DNA of 12,230 bases from Desulfosarcina sp. (GTDB lineage: Bacteria; Desulfobacterota; Desulfobacteria; Desulfobacterales; Desulfosarcinaceae). A program made the position numbers and the translations under genes. The stretch lies in NCBI GenBank assembly GCA_030642405.1, contig DAOWNV010000054.1:1-12230 (forward strand), given 5' to 3'. The notes beneath the pieces were generated by a model, which was given only the letters and a program-made list of their open reading frames with translations, did not search any database and was not told the DNA's origin. Below are positions 7,007 to 12,230 of this stretch, one piece after another (position 1 is the first letter of the stretch; every line of letters starts with the position of its first letter).

Positions 7007-8530
7007 TTAATATTTGGCACCGTGCTCTGTTTTAACCGTTTCGCGGTCTATCTCCCCTCCTTCGGTTCGGGGAAGGGCATCCACATAAACCACCTGTTGG
7101 GGCTTTTTATATCGCGCGATTTTAGAACCGACAAATTCGATGAGTTCTTTTTCAACAACCGACTCTCCCGACTTCAATACACATACAGCCTTGATGGCCT
7201 CACCCCATTTCGGATCGGGGACCCCGATCACACTCACTTCTGCGATCGATGGATGTTCAAGGATCGCCTTTTCGACTTCGATTGGATAGACGTTTTCACC
7301 ACCCGGTTTAATAAGCTCTTTCTGTGCCTTGCGTTTAACGTACCAGAGATATCCATCTTCGTCGAAGCGCCCGATATCACCGGTATGGTGCCAGCCATTT
7401 CGAAATGTGTCTGCTGTTTCCTCTTCCAGGCCCCAATATCCGAGGAATACAGTTGGTGACCGAACGCAGATTTCTCCCGGGGATCCCACCGGTACCTCAA
7501 TATCATAGTCATCAAAGAGGGCAACCCTGGCCAGGTTCGTCGGCTTCCCGGCACTTCCGGGTTTTTCAGCTATCGGGCAACCAGTCACGCCCATCGCCTC
7601 GGTTTGCGCAAAACCGGTATGATAGACGGCATCCGGTGCCAGCTTAATGAACCGCTTGATGTTGTCTGGATGGTCCATGCCGCTCAAATGCCGGATACTG
7701 GAAATATCATAGCCCCCCTCTTCATACTTGTCCATCAACATACCGAGAATAGGTGCGAAATTAAAGAAAACCGTACCCTTTTCCTTTTCAATCAGTTTTA
7801 ACGTCAATTCAGGATCGAAACGTTCCAAAATAACGTTTTTCCCACCGGCATGCATCATGGAGATGGAAAGGTTTAGCCCTGCTACATGAAAAAGTGGTAA
7901 AATACAGATGTGACACCCATCTTGATCAAGCTCATAATCACTTATCGCGGTTAGGCTGGAGTACACACAATTGGCCTGACTCAGCAGGGCCCCACGGGGA
8001 TGACCTTCAACCGCAGCCGTGTGGATGATTACGAACCCGGCATTTGCTGAAATATCCGGCGCATCATTGTCTCCTGGATCCGCCAATAACGAATTAAATT
8101 CCATAAATCCCGCCTGCATCTGACCGCCTCCGATGCCATAGCACTTCTCTATAAAACTCGATTTGTCAGCGATCTCCTTAACTGTTTTCTGATAATCGGC
8201 ACCGGCAAAAACAAATTTCGGTTTACAATCCTTCAGGACGAAGGCAACCTCATCGGGTTGAAAACGCCAGTTGACCGGCAAAATAATGGCGCCGATCTTG
8301 GCGGCCGCGCCATACAGGATCATAAATTCATCACTGTTGTGTGCCACAACGCCCAGCCTATCCTCCAGCCTGACACCCGCCTCGGTCAGACCTTTAGCGA
8401 GGCTGTCGACTTTTTCTTTGTAAGCCTTGTGGGTCAACCGTTGATCATTAAAAACAATAGCATCACGATCCGGATACAATGAGGCATTTCTGTGGATAAA
8501 GTCATAAATGGTAAAATCGCGTACACCCAT
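7007..8530 (-). CDS. Acyl-CoA synthetase-like protein (AMP-forming, ANL superfamily) with altered catalytic motifs
   Basis: This 507-residue protein has the adenylate-forming fold that normally activates a carboxylic acid with ATP and joins it to CoA. Motif A5 reads YHTGFAQTE (303-311), A7 is HHTGDIGRFDEDGYLWY from 381, and the A8 hinge is KRKAQKELIKPGGENVYP from about 399, all near normal. Two motifs are not. The phosphate loop A3, usually TSGTTGxPKG, reads TAAVEGHPRG (171-180). The A10 lysine of PRTxxGK is Glu493 (PRTEGGEID). I believe a subfamily shares these changes, so it need not be dead, but canonical chemistry cannot be assumed. The start is ATG 8530 behind AAGGAG. It lies 133 bases after the kinase gene. 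Length is normal for a short- or medium-chain ligase. Confidence 0.85.
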   Translation of the reverse strand: MGVRDFTIYDFIHRNASLYPDRDAIVFNDQRLTHKAYKEKVDSLAKGLTEAGVRLEDRLGVVAHNSDEFMILYGAAAKIGAIILPVNWRFQPDEVAFVLKDCKPKFVFAGADYQKTVKEIADKSSFIEKCYGIGGGQMQAGFMEFNSLLADPGDNDAPDISANAGFVIIHTAAVEGHPRGALLSQANCVYSSLTAISDYELDQDGCHICILPLFHVAGLNLSISMMHAGGKNVILERFDPELTLKLIEKEKGTVFFNFAPILGMLMDKYEEGGYDISSIRHLSGMDHPDNIKRFIKLAPDAVYHTGFAQTEAMGVTGCPIAEKPGSAGKPTNLARVALFDDYDIEVPVGSPGEICVRSPTVFLGYWGLEEETADTFRNGWHHTGDIGRFDEDGYLWYVKRKAQKELIKPGGENVYPIEVEKAILEHPSIAEVSVIGVPDPKWGEAIKAVCVLKSGESVVEKELIEFVGSKIARYKKPQQVVYVDALPRTEGGEIDRETVKTEHGAKY

Positions 8531-8607
8531 GGTGTTCTCCTTGGAATTGGCTCAATTAAAAATAAAAACGGCAATTGTTAAGATAGGGATTTGCTTTCTA
8601 CTCGATA

Positions 8608-8636
8608 AAAATGTCAAAAAGATCCTCATGTGTCAA
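8608..8636 (-). promoter_or_regulatory. Possible internal promoter before the synthetase
   Basis: The 133-base gap between kinase and synthetase holds two exact TTGACA boxes on the minus strand (8636 to 8631 and 8617 to 8612). The first has CATTTT 17 bases on, a weak -10. It would let the synthetase be expressed apart from the kinase operon. Confidence 0.3.
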
Positions 8637-8663
8637 CAACCATTTCAACACGCACAAACAAGC

Positions 8664-9731
8664 TTAAAGATCCGATCGTTCAATATTAAGCCGCACCGTT
8701 TTTTCCAAGATATGAACTCCCAGAATCATGGCTTCAAAGCGTTTGTCCTTTGTCTGACCGTGGTAGAATCGATAGTAAATCTGTTGTGCAATAACCGCCA
8801 TCCGAAACAAGCCGAAACAGTAGTAAAAGTCATAGTTGTCTATGGCCAATCCGGCCAGCTCCGCATAATGGCTGACCAGCTCATCTCGAGTGAAGGCGCC
8901 CTTACTGTCGCTGGGCATAGTCCGGATCGCCTGCATCTCGGGAGGATCCCCTTTTTGTATCCAGTAAGCCAGGGAACTACCGAGATCCATAAGCGGATCA
9001 CCAACGGTGGCCATTTCCCAGTCCAGCACACCTATGATCTTGCCTGGATCGTTTTTGTCAAGCACCACATTATCCATCTTAAAATCATTATGAATAATCG
9101 CCGGATTTGGAAAGTCAGGCGGCATTTTTTCCTCCAGCCAAGCCATGATGTCCTCACAGTCAGGAGCATCCGGGGTACGCGCGGAACGGTACCGCTTGAT
9201 CCAACCCACCAATTGACGCTGAACATACCCGGCCGGCTTGCCGAAATTCTCAAGTCCGACCTGACGGTAGTCAATGGCATGCAGTTCATGATGTACCTGT
9301 ACCAGGTTGCGGCACAGCTCGGCAACTTTTTCCGGCGACACTGCAATACCTGCCGGGAATTCGCGCCTAACAATGGTTCCCCGGATCCTCTCCATAACAT
9401 AAAATCGGCATCCGAGAACATCCGTATCTTCCGTATAGGCAAGGGGCGTGGGACAGTAGGGATAGATGTCCTTAAGCGCGCTGAGGATGCGGTATTCGCG
9501 GCCCATGTCGTGAGCTGTTTTGGCCTTGGTTCCAAACGGAGGCCGGCGTAGTACCAGCTCACGGTTACTGAAAGTGACCAGGTAGGTCAAATTGGAGTGT
9601 CCGCTGGGAAACTGCCGGATGACTATCTCGCCCTGTAATCCGGGTATGGTGTCTTTTAAGAATGCTTCAACTTTAAGTGAATCCAGTTTTTCCCCTTGTC
9701 GAATGTGTGTCGCCTGATCAATCGTGTCCAT
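8664..9731 (-). CDS. APH-fold phosphotransferase, ACAD10/11 kinase-domain type
   Basis: This 355-residue kinase matches the aminoglycoside-phosphotransferase fold found fused to dehydrogenases in animal ACAD10/ACAD11 and as LvaA in Pseudomonas putida, where the substrate is a 4-hydroxyacyl-CoA. The glycine-loop segment is FPSGHSNLTYLV (about 41-52), followed by LVLRRPPFG. Glu79 sits in the GREYRIL helix. The catalytic loop is IIHNDFKMDN with His214, Asp216 and Asn221, and the metal-binding Asp237 is in GVLDWE, so it looks active. The start is ATG 9731, six bases after AAGGAGG; a TTG one codon earlier is closer to the site than usual. It follows the ACAD11-like dehydrogenase by 67 bases, very likely in one transcript. 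It should not be read as an antibiotic-resistance gene. The substrate assignment is by family and context. Confidence 0.88.
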   Translation of the reverse strand: MDTIDQATHIRQGEKLDSLKVEAFLKDTIPGLQGEIVIRQFPSGHSNLTYLVTFSNRELVLRRPPFGTKAKTAHDMGREYRILSALKDIYPYCPTPLAYTEDTDVLGCRFYVMERIRGTIVRREFPAGIAVSPEKVAELCRNLVQVHHELHAIDYRQVGLENFGKPAGYVQRQLVGWIKRYRSARTPDAPDCEDIMAWLEEKMPPDFPNPAIIHNDFKMDNVVLDKNDPGKIIGVLDWEMATVGDPLMDLGSSLAYWIQKGDPPEMQAIRTMPSDSKGAFTRDELVSHYAELAGLAIDNYDFYYCFGLFRMAVIAQQIYYRFYHGQTKDKRFEAMILGVHILEKTVRLNIERSDL

Positions 9732-9737
9732 CAACGG

Positions 9738-9744
9738 CCTCCTT
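9738..9744 (-). promoter_or_regulatory. Ribosome binding site that fixes the kinase start
   Basis: AAGGAGG on the minus strand ends six bases before ATG 9731, favouring that codon over the adjacent TTG at 9734. Confidence 0.6.
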
Positions 9745-9798
9745 AGCGTAGGGAATAAAACTAGGTGTGTCGTTTTCGGTAACCGGAGCCATAAAAAC

Positions 9799-11010
9799 TT
9801 ACTGTTTACACATCTTTTTGTTCTCGTATTCCTTTAGGATCCTCTTTGCCACCGAGACCTTGTGAACCTCGTCCGCACCGTCGTAAATGCGGGAAGCTCG
9901 TTCGTGACGGTAATACCAGGCAATAATCGTGTCATCGGTCATCCCCATACCGCCGTGAACCTGCAGGGCCCGGTCAACGACCTTCATCATGGTATTGGCA
10001 ACAACATACTTGATCATGGAGATCTCATTGCGGGCCGCTTTGGCCCCCACCTTGTCAATCCTGTCGGCGGCAAAAAGCACCATGAGCCTGGCCGCCTGGA
10101 TATCGGCCGCACATTCGGCAATCCACATCTGGATGATCTCTTTGCCGGCCAGGGTTTTTCCCGGAGCGATGGGCCGGGTGACGGCCCGCGAACATAAAAG
10201 ATCAAAGCAGCGGTTACAAATGCCGATCCAGCGCATGCAGTGATGAATTCTACCGGGTCCGAGCCTTTCCTGTGCAATAGCAAACCCGCCCCCTTCCGGC
10301 CCCAACAGGTTCTTCTGCGGTACCCTGCAGTTCTGATACAGGATCTCACCATGACCGAAATAATCGTCCCCGGCTTCACCCATCACCGGAATGTTCCTGA
10401 CCTGGTTAAAGCCCTTAGTGTCGGTGGGGACAATGATCATGCTGGCTTGCTGATACCGAGAAGCTTCCGGATTGGTTGCTACCATGACGATGGCAAAACG
10501 GGCTCCGTCCGACGATGATGTATACCATTTCTGGCCGTTGATTACATAATCGTCCCCGTTTTTGACCGCCGTTGTGTCCATCATTACCGGGTTGGAACCA
10601 GGCAGATCCACCTCGGTCATGGAAAAGCAGCTGCGGATCTTACCCTCCACCAGGGGGCGCAACCATTTTTCCTTCTGCTCTTCAGTGCCGAACATGTGCA
10701 GGATTTCAATGTTGCCGGCATCCGGGGCTTGGCATCCGAAGATATAATGACCAATCGGCGTGCGACCCAGGCACTCGGAAACCAGGGAATGCTCCTTCAG
10801 GTTAAGCCCCATGCCGCCGTATTCCGTGGGGTGGTTCGGCGCCCACAGCTCCATCTGTTTGACCATCCTGCGCTTCTCTTCGAGTTCGGGAAGAAGGTCT
10901 TTAAAGGACCGGGTCAATAGCGCCGGTTCCATGGGAATAAGCTCTTTGTCCACAAACTCATCGATCATCTTGGTGATGGTTTCCATTTTATCTGATACGC
11001 CAAAGTCCAT
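9799..11010 (-). CDS. Acyl-CoA dehydrogenase of the ACAD10/ACAD11 type
   Basis: This 403-residue FAD enzyme belongs to the dehydrogenase group that partners with APH-type kinases. Marks are WAPNHPTEYGGMGL near 56-69, the middle-domain start FSMTEVDLPGSNPV (129-142), NGQKWYTSSSDGARFAIVM from about 158, QERLGPGRIHHCMR (247-260) and the C-terminal RIYDGADEVHKVSVAKRIL. Asp377 of YDGADEVH occupies the position of the catalytic glutamate in YEGT-type enzymes, as in ACAD10/11 relatives. In the Lva pathway this type of enzyme acts on the phosphorylated 4-hydroxyacyl-CoA, removing phosphate to leave an enoyl-CoA. The start is ATG 11010 with GGAGG five bases upstream; an earlier TTG (11022) overlaps that site. 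It lies 70 bases after the phosphatase gene and 67 before the kinase. The specific reaction here is inferred. Confidence 0.9.
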   Translation of the reverse strand: MDFGVSDKMETITKMIDEFVDKELIPMEPALLTRSFKDLLPELEEKRRMVKQMELWAPNHPTEYGGMGLNLKEHSLVSECLGRTPIGHYIFGCQAPDAGNIEILHMFGTEEQKEKWLRPLVEGKIRSCFSMTEVDLPGSNPVMMDTTAVKNGDDYVINGQKWYTSSSDGARFAIVMVATNPEASRYQQASMIIVPTDTKGFNQVRNIPVMGEAGDDYFGHGEILYQNCRVPQKNLLGPEGGGFAIAQERLGPGRIHHCMRWIGICNRCFDLLCSRAVTRPIAPGKTLAGKEIIQMWIAECAADIQAARLMVLFAADRIDKVGAKAARNEISMIKYVVANTMMKVVDRALQVHGGMGMTDDTIIAWYYRHERASRIYDGADEVHKVSVAKRILKEYENKKMCKQ

Positions 11011-11015
11011 AGAAT

Positions 11016-11020
11016 CCTCC
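11016..11020 (-). promoter_or_regulatory. Ribosome binding site that fixes the ACAD11-like start
   Basis: GGAGG on the minus strand is five bases upstream of ATG 11010 and would lie inside the coding region if the TTG at 11022 were used. Confidence 0.6.
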
Positions 11021-11080
11021 AATTGTGATTTGGGCCCTTAGGCTTGTAAAGTTTATTTCATCCCCAATCCTTATCGAGTT

Positions 11081-11791
11081 TTACCGGTAAGTCAACAGTC
11101 CTTCCTCTCTCTCCAATTCCAGATGGGTCACATCGTTAAACCCGGTCAGTATCATACCCCGGCTGTTATATTTGATGCGGGTGATGGAGGCATTCAAGAT
11201 CTGCCATGAAATCTCGATCGCTTTTTTATCGGATAAACCGAGTACGATCTGAACCGCTACCGAGATGGGCCCTCCGGATGTAAACACCACCAATCGTTTG
11301 TCGGCACCATGGCGGGCCATTAAGTCTTCAACCCCCTGCTTGACACGCATAGTAAAGTCATCCCATCGCGGAATGCCGTCAGCATTGTACTTTCCCGTAA
11401 TCCAGCGATTCATCAGCGGTGAAAAAACCCTTTGAAATGCTTTTTGATCACCGGGAAGTTTATCCAGATCTTTGGCAATAGATGGCTCATCTTCGATCAT
11501 CTCCGGAATCAGGGCCTGCCAGACGGCATAAGAGTCATATTCGTTGAATGCCTTGGAAACAACGGGCGGGAGCACTGCCAGCCCCTTACTTGAAAAATAG
11601 TTGATGTATTCGCGGGCGGTTTTCTGCTGCCGCTCCATTTCACCGTAGTACACTCCGTCAAATGATTTACCGGTTTTGGCCAGATGCTTTGCCAGGTATT
11701 GTGCCTGTTTGACACCCAAAGTAGACAATCGGTCGTAGTTCTCTTCACCGAAGGAAGCTTGACCATGTCTGATAAAATAAATTTCGCTCAT
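11081..11791 (-). CDS. Histidine phosphatase superfamily protein (phosphoglycerate-mutase-like) with altered second catalytic motif
   Basis: This 236-residue cytoplasmic protein starts with the phosphohistidine motif IYFIRHGQASFG (Arg8, His9, Gly10). Arg54 in EMERQQKTA and Glu84 in FNEYDS match the phosphate-pocket residues of the branch. The second family motif is normally SHGG; here it is VFTSGGPIS (169-177), so Ser172 replaces the usual histidine. FNDVTHLE near 218 is a normal family feature. The protein could be a weak or specialised phosphatase, or a phosphate-ester-binding partner. It is first in the run phosphatase-dehydrogenase-kinase, which mirrors the domain set of ACAD10, though ACAD10 uses a HAD-type domain. 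Upstream lies a divergent promoter region shared with etfB; the ribosome site (AAGG, 9 bases before ATG) is weak. The substrate is unknown. Confidence 0.85.
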   Translation of the reverse strand: MSEIYFIRHGQASFGEENYDRLSTLGVKQAQYLAKHLAKTGKSFDGVYYGEMERQQKTAREYINYFSSKGLAVLPPVVSKAFNEYDSYAVWQALIPEMIEDEPSIAKDLDKLPGDQKAFQRVFSPLMNRWITGKYNADGIPRWDDFTMRVKQGVEDLMARHGADKRLVVFTSGGPISVAVQIVLGLSDKKAIEISWQILNASITRIKYNSRGMILTGFNDVTHLELEREEGLLTYR

Positions 11792-11888
11792 GGCGTGATA
11801 CCTTGTATAACTATATAACTATAATTTACTTAACCAACTAATAACCAGTAAACTATTCAACGAGGTCTGAAGTCTGGATTCCAATTAT

Positions 11889-11917
11889 TTCATATAATCC
11901 TATTTTTGCAGAGTCAA
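11889..11917 (-). promoter_or_regulatory. Promoter of the phosphatase-dehydrogenase-kinase operon
   Basis: On the minus strand TTGACT (11917 to 11912) is followed after 17 bases by TATGAA (11894 to 11889), five and four of six consensus bases. Transcription would begin near 11882, about 90 bases before the ATG at 11791. Confidence 0.5.
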
Positions 11918-11924
11918 GAAAAAA

Positions 11925-11936
11925 GAACGATCGTTC
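11925..11936. promoter_or_regulatory. Candidate shared operator between divergent promoters
   Basis: GAACGATCGTTC is a perfect 12-bp palindrome flanked by A and T runs. It lies 7 bases from the minus-strand -35 and 9 bases from the plus-strand -35, so it is almost centred between them. The form is typical of a dimeric regulator such as a TetR protein; which one binds is not shown. Confidence 0.55.
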
Positions 11937-11945
11937 GCTTTTTTA

Positions 11946-11974
11946 TTGACACCCTTTGCAGCACTTTATATTAT
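11946..11974 (+). promoter_or_regulatory. Promoter of etfB
   Basis: A consensus TTGACA (11946-11951), a 17-base spacer and TATTAT (11969-11974, five of six) make this the best promoter in the window. Expected transcription start is about 11981-11983, at the start codon itself. Confidence 0.7.
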
Positions 11975-11982
11975 TTCTAATT

Positions 11983-12230
11983 ATGAAAATTCTGGTGTGC
12001 ATCAAACAGGTCTGTGAATCTGATACCCCGATTCAAATCGACGATTATGCCCGCTGGATTAAGGCGGATGCAATAACCGGGTACGAAATGAACCGGTTGG
12101 ATGAATTTGCCGTTGAAGAAGCCTTACTGTTGAAAGAAGCATATCCCGGTACCAACATCGATGCCATCACCATAGGACCGGATCGTTCGGCCGAAGTGAT
12201 TAAACGGGCAATCGGCATGGGCGCAGATCA
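11983..12230 (+). CDS. etfB: Electron transfer flavoprotein beta subunit, N-terminal part
   Basis: The frame runs from ATG 11983 off the right edge (82 complete codons). It begins MKILVCIKQVCESDTPIQID and includes NRLDEFAVEEALLLKE (about 37-52) and IGPDRSAEVIKRAIGMGAD, the standard EtfB pattern whose last part forms the nucleotide-binding fold. EtfB with EtfA accepts electrons from acyl-CoA dehydrogenases, of which two are encoded here. An etfA gene is expected just beyond the window. No ribosome binding site is visible before the ATG, and the predicted transcription start coincides with it, so the mRNA may be leaderless. It is divergent from the phosphatase operon and appears to share a control site with it. 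Whether this ETF is of the bifurcating type cannot be judged from this fragment. Confidence 0.92.
   Translation, partial: MKILVCIKQVCESDTPIQIDDYARWIKADAITGYEMNRLDEFAVEEALLLKEAYPGTNIDAITIGPDRSAEVIKRAIGMGAD

Noticed and set aside
7213..7229. Near-perfect palindrome GATCGGGG-A-CCCCGATC
   Set aside because: It encodes the conserved VIGVPDP stretch of the synthetase, so codon choice in a conserved motif explains it.
3608..8530. A bile-acid (bai-like) operon: OYE, CoA ligase, SDR and BaiF-type families are all present
   Set aside because: The CaiB-family protein has a racemase triad, no BaiE-like dehydratase is present, and the dehydrogenase/ETF context fits beta-oxidation better.
8508..9551. Open frame of 347 codons on the plus strand
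   Set aside because: It lies antisense to the APH-fold kinase, whose motifs are clear, and its translation shows no family features. It is a shadow of the real gene.
8664..9731. Aminoglycoside resistance gene
   Set aside because: The APH fold is shared, but residue pattern and neighbours fit the acyl-CoA-linked kinase group, not resistance enzymes.

Overview
The window looks like a fatty-acid or branched-acid CoA catabolism island from an anaerobic, probably Desulfobacterota (sulfate-reducer type) bacterium. This assignment is an inference. It rests on the density of acyl-CoA dehydrogenases, an alpha-methylacyl-CoA racemase, a 2,4-dienoyl-CoA-reductase-type flavoenzyme and an EtfB gene in one stretch, on moderate GC content, and on strong GGAGG ribosome sites. 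No RNA genes, insertion sequences or CRISPR arrays were seen.

Layout. Positions 1-993 (minus) hold the N-terminal half of an old-yellow-enzyme/dienoyl-CoA reductase that runs off the left edge. A 591-base gap (994-1584) carries a strong plus-strand promoter and a leader of about 240 nt. Positions 1585-3396 (plus) encode a 603-residue acyl-CoA dehydrogenase with a C-terminal extension, ended by a hairpin-plus-T-run terminator. From 3608 to 11791 every gene is on the minus strand. In transcription order they are a histidine-phosphatase-superfamily protein, an ACAD10/11-type acyl-CoA dehydrogenase, an APH-fold kinase, an acyl-CoA synthetase-like protein, a TetR regulator, an MFE-2-type short-chain dehydrogenase and an alpha-methylacyl-CoA racemase. 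At the right edge (11983 onward, plus) etfB begins, divergent from the phosphatase operon.

How the genes may work together. The synthetase would load an acid onto CoA and the racemase would set the 2-methyl stereochemistry. The dehydrogenases would oxidise the chain and pass electrons to ETF, and the short-chain dehydrogenase would oxidise the 3-hydroxyacyl-CoA. The most notable part is the phosphatase-dehydrogenase-kinase trio. It is a split version of the domain set of animal ACAD10 (phosphatase-like + APH kinase + ACAD) and resembles the LvaA/LvaC pair of levulinate catabolism. This suggests activation of 4-hydroxyacyl-CoAs by phosphorylation. The phosphatase lacks its usual second histidine, and the synthetase has a rewritten P-loop and lacks the usual A10 lysine.

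Regulation. A perfect 12-bp palindrome sits almost exactly midway between two divergent -35 boxes, one for the phosphatase operon and one for etfB, so one regulator could control both. The etfB promoter is placed so that its mRNA would be leaderless. The TetR gene has its own -35 box and a separate 12-bp palindrome over its predicted start point, and it is flanked by two related hairpin repeats.
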